A stretch of DNA of 64,000 nucleotides from Anaerolineales bacterium UBA6055 (GTDB taxonomy: Bacteria > Chloroflexota > Anaerolineae > Aggregatilineales > Phototrophicaceae). Position 1 is the first letter of the stretch. The number at the start of each line of letters is the position of its first letter. Positions 7,180 through 16,194 of the stretch are shown here, one piece after another. A model generated the notes under the pieces. That model was not told the origin of the DNA. It saw nothing but the letters and a program-made list of their open reading frames with translations, and did not search any database. The stretch covers positions 434,001-498,000 of the forward strand of contig DIYL01000002.1 of assembly GCA_002428985.1 (NCBI GenBank), in the 5' to 3' direction. A program made the position numbers and the translations under genes.

Positions 7180-9996
7180 TTGAAATTTCATATTAATCAC
7201 GAGCAAGTTGATGTTATGCCTCACGCCGATGATAGCGCAGTTGATGTCATCCGTGGTGCATGCGGTTTAACTGGCACAAAGATTGTTTGCGGGTCAGGTG
7301 TATGCGGTGCATGTACAGTCCTTGTTGATGGTATCCCGATGACCAGTTGTTTACTTCCTGCTCAACAGATGGAAGATAAACAAATCGAGACAGTCGAACA
7401 ATATCAAGGCGATAATCTGCATCCAATCCAAAAAGCCTTCATGGTACACGATGGCTTGCAATGTGGTTATTGCACACCCGGTTTTATTATGGAAGGCATC
7501 GCATTCTATAATCGTTGGCGTGAAACTCACGGTACAGAAAAACCATCTCATGAAGATGTCGCTGATGCTCTCGCCGGACACCTCTGCCGTTGTGGTGCCT
7601 ATGCCGGAATTTACGAAGCTGTCCAACGAGCCTGTGCTGGTGAATATGATGATGTTGACGATGTAAAATCTCAGCGTGTCGATGCACTCGAAAAAGTCAC
7701 GGGGCAAGCAAAATACACTACAGACATTCGCCTCGAAGGGCAACTTGTAGGACGTATTTATCGCTCGCCTCATGGTCATGCAAAAATCCGCTATATTTCA
7801 ACAAAAGCCGCAGAAAAAATTGAAGGCGTAAAAGCCATTTACATGATGCTCCCCCCAGATAAAACCATGCGCTATGTCGGTGAGCCGATGGTCGCTATTG
7901 CTGCAGTTGATGAGCGAACAGCCCAACAAGCCATTGACGCAATCGAAGTGCAATACAATATATTGCCTGCGGTTATCGGCATCGAAAAAGCACTCGATCC
8001 TTCATCACCATTTATATGGGAAGACAACACAAAAAATGCACCATCAGCCGGAGAATTCTTATCTATTCCTGGTTCGTGGAATCGCAACCTACGCAAATCA
8101 CGGCTTAACCAAGGTGGTTTAAATCCGGGGCGGGCATTCAACACATTTAACGAAATTAAAGCAGGTAATGGTCGCACGTTCGAAGCGGAATACATCAACG
8201 GTATTCAGGTTCATACCGCACTCGAACCCCATTGTGCTGTTGCACATTGGCTTGATGACGAAACACTTGATGTCTATATGTCCACGCAAGCCATCGAAGC
8301 AATGAAACGCGAAATAGTTGATCACTACAAGCTCAAAGCAGACAACGTGCGTGTATTTGCAAACCATGTTGGTGGTGGTTTTGGTGCAAAAAATGGATTC
8401 TTCAAAGAAGCAGTCGCTGCTATTGAATTGGCAAAACTAGCAAAAGCCCCCGTCAGCATCATTCCAAATCGCCCCGCAGAAATGGCAAGTGGGGGTAACC
8501 GTCCCGGCACAAAAACTGAGATGAAACTCGCGACCAATCCACAGAACGAACTGCAAGCAATGGTAGTCCATAGTTACAATAACAGCGGTGTCGCAATGTC
8601 TCACGTACAAGCGGGGCTTGCTGGACAAGTATATGACGCAAAAGCAAAAGATCTACAAGACTTTGATGTAATCAACAATGGCGGTCCCGGTTTAGCATTC
8701 CGTGGTCCTGGTGGTCCGGGTGCATTCTGGGCAATCGAGCAAGCCATCGACCAATTAGCCCATGACAACGAACTCGATAGCATCGCACTCCGTCGCACAT
8801 GGACAGACAACGAACTCCGCAACCGCTTATTTGACTGGGTCGAAAGTCATGAAGCATGGCAAAACCGTCCAAAAACAGGTGAACAAGATGGACGTTATAA
8901 ACGTGGTGTGGGTATCGCATTCAGTCAATGGTATTACTTCTACGATCCCGATACAACAGTACGACTCGAAACATCTCCAGAAGGTTTCACTGTCAAGATG
9001 GCGACCCAAGATATTGGAAATGGCGTAAAAACATCACTCGCGCGGATTGTTGCTGAGACATTCGGAATTAGTCCTGAAGCCGTCAATGTCGAAATCGGGA
9101 GTACCGAACATCCTCATGGACCAACCGCAGGCGGTAGCCGTGTTACACCATCTGTCTTCGCCCCAACAGAAGAAGCCTCACACCTAATGCGTGATCGTCT
9201 CTTTGGTCTAGTTGCGGAAGAATATGACCTCGAAAACGCATGGGTAGAAGATGGCGGTGTCAAACACAAAGGTGGCATGATCCCGTGGGAAGAAGCCCTT
9301 CAAAAAATCCCAGAACAACATGTCGAAATCCAACGAGGTGGTGACGGCACAGTTCAAAGTGTAAGCTTTGGTTTAATCAAACGCCTAATGGGACTTGATC
9401 TTATGTTTGGTCAAGGATTATCACAAGGTGCGGTCATTGCAGAAGTTGAAGTTGATACGCTATTGGGCAAAACAAAAGTCACTCGCGTTTGGGAAAATCT
9501 AGCGGTAGGTCGTGCATACTTTCCTGATATGGCAATGAGTCAAGTATCCGGTGGTGTCTATCAAGCCATGGGTTATGCACTCTACGAGGAAAAAATATTT
9601 GATCCGAATAATGGTGGCTTACTCACATCCAACTTGCAAGACTATCGGATGACAGGTATAGGCGATGTGCCAGAAGTTTACTGCGAATTTACGGATGGCG
9701 GATTTGAACATGCTAAAGGCAATGGTATCGGTCTATCCGAACTATCAACAATGCCAGTAGCTGCCGCAATTGCTAATGCTGTTTTCAATGCGACAGGTGT
9801 GCGTTGCTATGAAAGTCCAATCAAACCAGAGCGTTTAATTCAAGCGCTCCACCCTGAAATGCTAGATGTAGCGACATCAAATGAGCATACAATACCTGAG
9901 CCTGCGCCAGAAGCTGATGTAGAATCGCCATCAGATGCCACAACACCCGCGACTAAATCCACTGACACTGATGAGGAGTCTAAAAAAGATGACTAA
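7180..9996 (+). CDS. Molybdenum hydroxylase, fused [2Fe-2S] and molybdopterin subunits
   Basis: The 938-residue protein belongs to the xanthine dehydrogenase/aldehyde oxidoreductase family and joins in one chain what are often separate small (FeS) and large (Mo) subunits. The plant-type [2Fe-2S] cluster ligands are Cys37, 42, 45 and 57; the second, helical-domain cluster has Cys95, 98, 136 and 138. The Mo-cofactor domain follows from about residue 160, with GGGFGAKNG and AFRGPGGP motifs and a conserved active-site Glu (Glu854, eight residues before AAIANAV). The start is TTG, chosen because GAGGAG at 7168-7173 sits six bases upstream and the ferredoxin fold begins at once. The next gene overlaps by 8 bp. 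The substrate could be a purine, aldehyde or N-heterocycle and cannot be fixed from sequence. Confidence 0.9.
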   Translation: MKFHINHEQVDVMPHADDSAVDVIRGACGLTGTKIVCGSGVCGACTVLVDGIPMTSCLLPAQQMEDKQIETVEQYQGDNLHPIQKAFMVHDGLQCGYCTPGFIMEGIAFYNRWRETHGTEKPSHEDVADALAGHLCRCGAYAGIYEAVQRACAGEYDDVDDVKSQRVDALEKVTGQAKYTTDIRLEGQLVGRIYRSPHGHAKIRYISTKAAEKIEGVKAIYMMLPPDKTMRYVGEPMVAIAAVDERTAQQAIDAIEVQYNILPAVIGIEKALDPSSPFIWEDNTKNAPSAGEFLSIPGSWNRNLRKSRLNQGGLNPGRAFNTFNEIKAGNGRTFEAEYINGIQVHTALEPHCAVAHWLDDETLDVYMSTQAIEAMKREIVDHYKLKADNVRVFANHVGGGFGAKNGFFKEAVAAIELAKLAKAPVSIIPNRPAEMASGGNRPGTKTEMKLATNPQNELQAMVVHSYNNSGVAMSHVQAGLAGQVYDAKAKDLQDFDVINNGGPGLAFRGPGGPGAFWAIEQAIDQLAHDNELDSIALRRTWTDNELRNRLFDWVESHEAWQNRPKTGEQDGRYKRGVGIAFSQWYYFYDPDTTVRLETSPEGFTVKMATQDIGNGVKTSLARIVAETFGISPEAVNVEIGSTEHPHGPTAGGSRVTPSVFAPTEEASHLMRDRLFGLVAEEYDLENAWVEDGGVKHKGGMIPWEEALQKIPEQHVEIQRGGDGTVQSVSFGLIKRLMGLDLMFGQGLSQGAVIAEVEVDTLLGKTKVTRVWENLAVGRAYFPDMAMSQVSGGVYQAMGYALYEEKIFDPNNGGLLTSNLQDYRMTGIGDVPEVYCEFTDGGFEHAKGNGIGLSELSTMPVAAAIANAVFNATGVRCYESPIKPERLIQALHPEMLDVATSNEHTIPEPAPEADVESPSDATTPATKSTDTDEESKKDD

Positions 9997-10957
9997 TTTA
10001 ACAATGGCAACCACACTTGATGAAGCAAAAGCGGCATCTGGTGAAATCCGTGCGGGTGGTACTGATATAATGGATCGTCGTCGCCATCTGATTAGCACAG
10101 GCGACATCATCGACATCAGTAAAGTGTCAGGATACGATGACATCACTGCAACAGATGATGGTGGGTATCGCATCGGCGCAAAGGTAAAATTAGATACTGT
10201 CGCCAATCATCCCGACCTAATTGAAAAATACCCCGGTTTTGCAATGGCAACAGGCGCACTCGCTACACCACAAATCCGCTATATGGCAACGATGGGTGGT
10301 GTTCTCTTACAAACGACCCGTTGCTGGTATTATCGTAACGATGGATTCCATAATTGTTACAAAAAAGGGGGCGATAGTTGCCCTTCCCGCGAAGGGGATC
10401 ATCGTTTTGGGGTCGCATTCGACATTAGTCCATGCGCCTTCCCACATCCATCGACAGTTGGCATGGTCTTGATGAATTACGACGCACAAGTCGAAATCAA
10501 CGGTTCAGAGATTCGCTCAATCGCAGACATTTATGGCGACGGCAAAGACCCTGCAATTACGCACACACTAAAAGATGGCGAAATCCTAACCAACATTATT
10601 TTGCCTGCACCAACAAGTGATGAACGTGCATCCTATTTCCGAAGTATTTCGAGAGCACGTGCCGAATGGGCGTTAGTTGAAACAAGTGTACGTATGGTAG
10701 TTGATGACAGCGATACCATCATACTGGCACGCGTCGCAATCGGCGGAGTAGCTCATATTCCAATGACCTTGCCAAATGTTGAAGAAGCCCTTGTCGGACA
10801 ACCTGCAACCGAAGAAACCTTTGAAGCAGCAGCTAAAGTTGCGATCGAGGGAGTTAATCCACTGCCGCAAACAACCTATAAAGTCCCACTAATTTATGGG
10901 ACTGTCTTAGAAACACTCAATCGCGCCTACAATCGCATTTGGGGTGGCGAAGGATAA
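9989..10957 (+). CDS. FAD-binding subunit of molybdenum hydroxylase, PaoB/HcrB-like with 4-Cys insert
   Basis: The 322-residue protein is the medium subunit that passes electrons from the FeS clusters to FAD. The RAGGTDIMDRRR segment near residue 21 is the FAD pyrophosphate-binding motif and TMGG near 101 is the second FAD contact. Between them and the C-terminal domain, four cysteines (112, 123, 131, 149) are spaced as in YagS/PaoB and 4-hydroxybenzoyl-CoA reductase beta subunits, where they hold an extra [4Fe-4S] cluster. I chose ATG 9989, inside the end of the previous gene, because AGGAG lies ten bases upstream and the overlap suggests coupling; an upstream in-frame start at 9935 would add 18 residues unrelated to the family. 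Confidence 0.88.
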   Translation: MTNLTMATTLDEAKAASGEIRAGGTDIMDRRRHLISTGDIIDISKVSGYDDITATDDGGYRIGAKVKLDTVANHPDLIEKYPGFAMATGALATPQIRYMATMGGVLLQTTRCWYYRNDGFHNCYKKGGDSCPSREGDHRFGVAFDISPCAFPHPSTVGMVLMNYDAQVEINGSEIRSIADIYGDGKDPAITHTLKDGEILTNIILPAPTSDERASYFRSISRARAEWALVETSVRMVVDDSDTIILARVAIGGVAHIPMTLPNVEEALVGQPATEETFEAAAKVAIEGVNPLPQTTYKVPLIYGTVLETLNRAYNRIWGGEG

Positions 10958-10967
10958 TAATTTACAC

Positions 10968-10989
10968 GGGAAGGGGCATTCCTCTTCCC
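10968..10989. terminator. GC-rich hairpin after the hydroxylase operon
   Basis: A 9-bp stem (GGGAAGGGG with CCTCTTCCC, one G-U pair) with a 4-base loop lies 11 bp after the FAD-subunit stop codon and before a convergent gene. Only a weak T-run follows. Confidence 0.45.
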
Positions 10990-11004
10990 TTAAATCACGT
11001 TTGA

Positions 11005-11325
11005 TTAATCAAGTACTCGCCGGATTTGACCACGCACATACTGTCGTTGATACACAACCATCCATGTGCCACTATCAAGTGTAATTGTATCGTGTTCTTC
11101 ATGCACAACATCAGCTTGCTCTTCAACCACAACCCAAGCACGATTCAATACATCATCACGAAACAGCGTAACAGCATTATCATGAATCGCATGTGCATGT
11201 CCGGTCGCTTCGCCCTCGGCAACCACGAGCCGATTCTGATGATCGCGCGACACAATATCACCCGATGGATTATCGGTGTGTTTTACAAACAAAATATCAC
11301 CCTGACGAAATTGTGTAACTGACAT
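11005..11325 (-). CDS. Small conserved protein with ATGHAHAI motif
   Basis: This is a soluble protein of 106 residues with no signal peptide. It opens with QFRQGDILFVKH and carries GEATGHAHAI, a combination I recall from small bacterial proteins of unknown function; the two His residues could bind metal. I start it at the ATG 18 bases inside the longest frame because AGAGGA then sits seven bases upstream. The LRR protein gene follows on the same strand. I cannot name a function. Confidence 0.6.
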   Translation of the reverse strand: MSVTQFRQGDILFVKHTDNPSGDIVSRDHQNRLVVAEGEATGHAHAIHDNAVTLFRDDVLNRAWVVVEEQADVVHEEHDTITLDSGTWMVVYQRQYVRGQIRRVLD

Positions 11326-11434
11326 GATGATGTCCTCTTTCAATCATAACCAACAGATATAGTATACACGTTTTTTGCAGAGCCATTGCCCCCATTCTAC
11401 AAATCAACCACTATCTCACAACAAACGTTATTTG

Positions 11435-12394
11435 CTAGGCAATCTTCTTTTTCTTTCGCGATGTTCGTAGCATTCGGAGTCGTACCCAGATCAATACAAA
11501 GATGCTCGCTACCATGATACCAACCGCCACTCCGAAAGCTGTTTGAAAAAATACCATTGCTCCAAAATCACGCAAGTAAATGAGGGTCGGCTTCATCCCG
11601 GCTTGTAAAATATCATGTGGGGGAAATGTGAGTGGATTAGCATATACATCCCACTCTTGTAGAGTCTTCAGCTGTCCTATTTCAATCGGTAGGCTTGTCA
11701 GTTGATTATAACCAACATTGAGTGACCGTAGGTTCTCGAGTTGACCAATTGTTGGTGGGAGTTCTGTCAATGATGCCGACCAAACGTTCAGTTCATCCAA
11801 TGCTGTTAACTGACCAATTTCCGGTGGCAATGATGTCAAGGGGTTGACTCGCAAAATCAAAGTTTTGAGATTTTTTAGATTCCCAATTTCACCCGGTATA
11901 TTCACTAATTGCGCTTCGTTGGCATTCAAAATTTCCAACGATTGCAACTGACCAATTTCTGGTGGTAAGTCAGTCAACGCAGTATAGCTAATGTCCAATA
12001 CACGCAATTTTTTAAGATTGCCAATTTCAGACGGTAATTCACGTAGTGGCACATGCTTCAAATGCAATTCTTCTAGATTCGTCAATGCACCGATTTCCGG
12101 TGGTAATGTTTCAAAATCACATTCAGACAACTTCAATATTCTTATAGATTGGAGTTGTGCGATTTCAGGAGGTACATCGGTCAACCAACATTCTATCCAT
12201 GTTGTTTCTGGTGTAGCAATCTGCATCATATCGAAGTCAATTGTATCGGCATTTGATTCTTGTGCCGACGCAATCATCTCCAACGCCACGTAATACGCAT
12301 CTGTTGCTAAATTTGATTCTGATTCATCTTGAGAGGCAACGGGAACAAGTAATAATCCAAACACAGTAAACAAGGAAATCAGTATCCGTTTCAT
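11435..12394 (-). CDS. Secreted/anchored leucine-rich repeat protein
   Basis: The 319-residue protein has a signal peptide (MKRILISLFTVFGLLLVPVAS), then about eight LRRs of 23 residues with the LPPEIGQLxxLxxL pattern (roughly residues 65-250), then a C-terminal transmembrane helix near 278-305 followed by a Arg/Lys-rich cytoplasmic end. The topology suggests an exterior LRR domain tethered to the membrane, suited to protein-protein or wall contacts. Imperfect DNA repeats of about 69 bp reflect the LRR units. Confidence 0.85.
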   Translation of the reverse strand: MKRILISLFTVFGLLLVPVASQDESESNLATDAYYVALEMIASAQESNADTIDFDMMQIATPETTWIECWLTDVPPEIAQLQSIRILKLSECDFETLPPEIGALTNLEELHLKHVPLRELPSEIGNLKKLRVLDISYTALTDLPPEIGQLQSLEILNANEAQLVNIPGEIGNLKNLKTLILRVNPLTSLPPEIGQLTALDELNVWSASLTELPPTIGQLENLRSLNVGYNQLTSLPIEIGQLKTLQEWDVYANPLTFPPHDILQAGMKPTLIYLRDFGAMVFFQTAFGVAVGIMVASIFVLIWVRLRMLRTSRKKKKIA

Positions 12395-12516
12395 ATGTAT
12401 GATATTTCCACTAATATGTATATGGATTTATAGTAACAAGATAGCATATGATCTACTTGATGATTACACTACGATTTAACTATCATACCCAAACAAAAAC
12501 CATCAAACCTGTTATC

Positions 12517-13017
12517 CTAGAGTGGCGCGACCTCGCCCTGTGCTTTAAAGCTATCAATCATATATTGAAATATCGCATCACGCTCACGGAATAACGTAAC
12601 CGTTCTGGGTTCACTTTTTACACTGGTTTTATCTTGATTAGATGCAACAGCAAACAAAACACCTACACCAAGCATTGCTGGAATAACCTGCCCAACCCCA
12701 AGTAACATAAAACAAGCCAGTCCACCCACAGCAAATACCGATGGGACAATATTAGTATCTGCATCAACCGCCTCAATCCGCATCACATCACCTGTACAGG
12801 TAATACGCGTTTCGTTACCACGCCATCGTTGTAATGTCCCACGAATTGTCCCACGCTCAAACACAATTTCAAAATCAGTACGATCTGGGTTGCGCTCAGT
12901 TAAAGTCACCGGATAGGCATCAGCTAATGTCACAATAATCGGAATAGATTGCTCAAGTTCCAGTGATGACATAAAATTTAGCTCACTGAGGAGAGTCCCT
13001 GCTTTTTTGCGCTTCAT
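12517..13017 (-). CDS. Hypothetical membrane-associated protein
   Basis: The 166-residue protein has a soluble beta-rich N-terminal half and a hydrophobic hairpin at about residues 95-128 (SVFAVGGLACFMLLGVG, then AMLGVGVLFAVAS), then a charged tail. AGGGA lies eight bases before the ATG. I do not recognise a family. Adjacent genes on the same strand are separated by more than 70 bp, so no operon is evident. Confidence 0.6.
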   Translation of the reverse strand: MKRKKAGTLLSELNFMSSLELEQSIPIIVTLADAYPVTLTERNPDRTDFEIVFERGTIRGTLQRWRGNETRITCTGDVMRIEAVDADTNIVPSVFAVGGLACFMLLGVGQVIPAMLGVGVLFAVASNQDKTSVKSEPRTVTLFRERDAIFQYMIDSFKAQGEVAPL

Positions 13018-13098
13018 GATATTGTCCCTAACCCTAGACTGACAATTTTAGCATATCATGATTCTTAATCACCGCACCCCCATTTCTTAGGGGTATCA

Positions 13099-13491
13099 TT
13101 ACGCAATCCCTTTTACCTTATCAATCCGCACCCGATACATAACCCGATTATCCCCAAATGTCCCATCGTCCCACCCATATTTTTCTGTTGCTAAGGCATG
13201 ATTATGAACATTCGCCCCATCCTGTGTAACCTCAATCACGGTACCGTGAATCGACAAATACCGATACATATTGGTCGGGTCAAAAATAAGACACTGAATC
13301 TTGGGATTCGCTAGGATATTTTTATGCTTACGAGAAGTCGGAACCGAGTTAAATAGAATATCATCACCATCTACACTAAACCACATTACAGTTAATAATG
13401 GTGCAGATGGATCCACCTGTGTGTTTAGGACCGCAAAGGCTTGTGTCTCTGGTTGAAGTAAATCACGAAAGTCTTCTGGGATTTTATGCAT
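13099..13491 (-). CDS. PPOX-class (pyridoxamine 5'-phosphate oxidase fold) flavin/F420 oxidoreductase
   Basis: The product is a protein of about 130 residues with the split-barrel layout of PPOX-class proteins: substrate-facing TVMWFSVDGDDILFNS, then the RKHKNILANPKIQCLIFDP cofactor phosphate-binding segment and a YLSIHGTVIEV strand. The family includes F420H2- and FMN-dependent reductases, and the sequence alone does not fix the cofactor. I start at ATG 13491, with AGAGAG nine bases upstream; a longer start would overlap the upstream gene's end. It lies 20 bp after the propeller gene, so co-transcription is likely. Confidence 0.8.
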   Translation of the reverse strand: MHKIPEDFRDLLQPETQAFAVLNTQVDPSAPLLTVMWFSVDGDDILFNSVPTSRKHKNILANPKIQCLIFDPTNMYRYLSIHGTVIEVTQDGANVHNHALATEKYGWDDGTFGDNRVMYRVRIDKVKGIA

Positions 13492-13511
13492 GTCATTTTG
13501 CTCTCTTAAAG

Positions 13512-14390
13512 TTAGTTGATATTGTCTAAGTTCCAAAGTTCTATTTTGCCCGCATCTATATGTCCACCGCCAACAGCCAATAGGTTCATATGACCTGATA
13601 TAGCAATTGTATCCACTTGATAAAAGGTACTATTAGCTTCATCAATGATTTTTGCAGTGTTTAAATCCCACATACATATACGACCCGATTCATATAACAC
13701 AGCCAAAATACTATCCCCAGTTGCAAATTTCCTAGCAAAACCACTCTTACTTGTCAGTGTTGTTCTGTTTTGTATCACCAGATCAGTTACAACAATCTCT
13801 CCACTATCATTAATTGCAATTAGCGAGCTCCCATCTGATGTAAATACCATATCAGTATAATCATCACCGATATATAATCTCGAGATCAGTTTGTCCTCAA
13901 TGTAATTGATCAACTTGATGTAACTTGCATCCTTAATTGCAATAAGTGGATAGATCGGATTAAGTGCTGCACTATGTGCAGGATATGATTTTAATCTAAT
14001 CTGATCATGTATATTCCATAACTCAGCAGTTGAATGTGTAAAATTCAAAAATGCAATTTGATTTTCATCATTGTGAATCTGCAAGTGGAACTTAATTCCT
14101 CTATCAGTTTGCATAGTTTTGCTTAATAGCCACCTCTTGTTTGCAAATGTCCACTGACAGATTTGTCCACTATTGTTAACACCAATAAGTGCGTCACCGG
14201 ATGGTGAGAAAACTATAGTGCCTTGATAATTTGAGCAGATGTCTAATTGATGACGTAATTCATATGAATTGATACTCCAAATACAGATACCGACATTTCT
14301 TTTAGCATGTGCTAGCAACAAGTTATTGTCATTGAAATATAGACTACCCGATGAAATTGAGTTTGAAGCAATAATTTTTTGAAGGTACAT
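13512..14390 (-). CDS. WD40-like beta-propeller protein
   Basis: The 292-residue soluble protein is built from repeated beta-sheet blades with motifs such as GDALIGVNNSGQICQW, GSSLIAINDSGEIVV and ICMWDLNTAKII, giving about six or seven degenerate WD40 units. It has no signal peptide, membrane helix or catalytic motif. It probably acts as a scaffold or binding protein in the cytoplasm. Base composition is somewhat AT-richer than its neighbours by eye. Confidence 0.7.
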   Translation of the reverse strand: MYLQKIIASNSISSGSLYFNDNNLLLAHAKRNVGICIWSINSYELRHQLDICSNYQGTIVFSPSGDALIGVNNSGQICQWTFANKRWLLSKTMQTDRGIKFHLQIHNDENQIAFLNFTHSTAELWNIHDQIRLKSYPAHSAALNPIYPLIAIKDASYIKLINYIEDKLISRLYIGDDYTDMVFTSDGSSLIAINDSGEIVVTDLVIQNRTTLTSKSGFARKFATGDSILAVLYESGRICMWDLNTAKIIDEANSTFYQVDTIAISGHMNLLAVGGGHIDAGKIELWNLDNIN

Positions 14391-14540
14391 AAGTTTAACA
14401 CTGTATGTGAGCTATCATATTTCTATTCTAGCAGGTTCATATTAAAACCTTACACTTAGAATAACGTTTCTGCGCTAGAATAACAGTAAAGTAAACTTAG
14501 AAATCAGATAACAGAATGAGTCTACCCACTGGAGACGCTG

Positions 14541-15929
14541 ATGATACTCAAATATTTTTACGACGAAAAACTTGCACAAGCTTCATATATGGTCGGATGT
14601 GGCAGTAGCGCGATGATTATAGACCCTGCCCGCGATATTACACCTTACATCCAAGTCGCCCAGTCGACCGGTTTAAGCATCAAATACATAGCCGAGACAC
14701 ATATCCATGCTGATTTTGTCAGCGGTGCGCGTGAATTAGCATTTGCAACAGGCGCTCAAATTGTCCTCAGCAAAATGGGTGGCGATGACTGGCAATATAG
14801 CTATGATGACGATAACATCATGCTCGTCGAAGATGGTGATAATTGGATGATTGGCAACGTCAAAGTCGAAGTTTTGCACACTCCCGGACACACCCCAGAG
14901 CACATCTCATTTGTTATAACCGATACAGCCGTTACTGACGAACCTGTAGGCGTATTCACAGGCGATTTTCTATTTGCTGGCGATGTTGGACGACCTGACC
15001 TATTAGAAACAGCAGCTAATATTGCAAACACTGCCGAAGCAGGCGCTCGTCAACAATTCCAGAATGTACAACGCTTCAAGCAACTGCCCGACTACCTGCA
15101 TATCTGGTTTGGGCACGGTGCGGGAAGTGCATGTGGTAAGTCTTTGGGTGCCGTCCCATCAACGACACTCGGCTATGAGAAGCTTGTTAATCCCGCATTC
15201 CAGATTGACGATGAAGATGAGTTTGTCGCATGGATTTTGGACGGGCAACCAGAAACACCGCGCTACTTCGCCCGCATGAAACAGGTCAACAAAGAAGGCC
15301 CTGAATTATTGCTAAAAATCGGACAAGCCCAACATATTCTTCATCACCCCGATGGCATCGTGCCGCAGGACGCGCTATTTATCGACACCCGTTCACCTGA
15401 GATGTACGCCAGCAAACACTTACCCGGCACAATCAATATCCCTATTGAAGCCAGTGGATTTGCGACTTATGTTGGTTGGTATGTTGATTATGAACAACCC
15501 ACATTTTTCATTGCATACCAAGGTGATGTACAAACGGTACTGTACACCCTCTATTCAATTGGAGTCGATCATATCGCAGGGTACTTTACACCCGAAATTC
15601 TTAAACACGAGTCCGTTTCGATTCCACAAATCAGCCCACAAGATGCCCATGATAGAGGCTATCACATTCTAGATGTGCGTTCATCAAACGAATACACAGA
15701 GGGACATATCCCTAACGCACAACACATCCCGATGGGATACGTTCAAGAACGTGCCAATGAAATCCCAGATAACGAACCCGTTGTCGTACAGTGTGGTGGC
15801 GGTACACGCTCGCAAGTTGTCATCAGCGTCTTAAACAATATGGGTTTCCAAAATTTAATTAATCTATCGGGTGGCATCAGTCAATGGAAACGCGATGGTC
15901 TGCCGATAGAGACCGATGAAGATGAATAA
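14541..15929 (+). CDS. Persulfide dioxygenase-like metallo-hydrolase fused to two rhodanese domains
   Basis: The 462-residue protein begins with a metallo-beta-lactamase fold carrying THIHADFVSGAREL, the form of the HxHxD motif seen in persulfide dioxygenases (ETHE1/CstB group), and HTPGHTPEH and GDFLFAGDVGRPD metal motifs. Two rhodanese domains follow. The first (about 265-360) has no Cys at its active-site loop, which reads AYQGD. The second (about 375-455) has QCGGGTRS with Cys418 as the sulfur carrier. This suggests oxidation of glutathione- or thiol-bound persulfide in the cytoplasm with rhodanese transfer. GGAGA precedes the ATG and a terminator follows. Confidence 0.88.
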   Translation: MILKYFYDEKLAQASYMVGCGSSAMIIDPARDITPYIQVAQSTGLSIKYIAETHIHADFVSGARELAFATGAQIVLSKMGGDDWQYSYDDDNIMLVEDGDNWMIGNVKVEVLHTPGHTPEHISFVITDTAVTDEPVGVFTGDFLFAGDVGRPDLLETAANIANTAEAGARQQFQNVQRFKQLPDYLHIWFGHGAGSACGKSLGAVPSTTLGYEKLVNPAFQIDDEDEFVAWILDGQPETPRYFARMKQVNKEGPELLLKIGQAQHILHHPDGIVPQDALFIDTRSPEMYASKHLPGTINIPIEASGFATYVGWYVDYEQPTFFIAYQGDVQTVLYTLYSIGVDHIAGYFTPEILKHESVSIPQISPQDAHDRGYHILDVRSSNEYTEGHIPNAQHIPMGYVQERANEIPDNEPVVVQCGGGTRSQVVISVLNNMGFQNLINLSGGISQWKRDGLPIETDEDE

Positions 15930-15974
15930 GCACTAGTCCACAGAGCTAATGAACGACCCATAACATTTCACCAG

Positions 15975-16000
15975 AGTCCACATCAGTGGACTTTGTTGTT
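15975..16000 (+). terminator. Rho-independent terminator after the persulfide dioxygenase gene
   Basis: A perfect 7-bp stem (AGTCCAC/GTGGACT) with loop ATCA is followed by TTGTTGTTTC. Confidence 0.7.
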
Positions 16001-16194
16001 TCTAACGGAGTAATTTTACCGCACACGTTACCCAAGTTTCTACCAAACTCTGGTAATCCCTACTCCCTATTTTTAAGATAATCATCACCGTAATTATTCG
16101 ATAAGATACTGGATATTTTTATGTAACATTTGGTTCATAATCTAAGCCCGTAGTCAACACAATCAATTACATTCACTCTATGGGAGAGATACAC

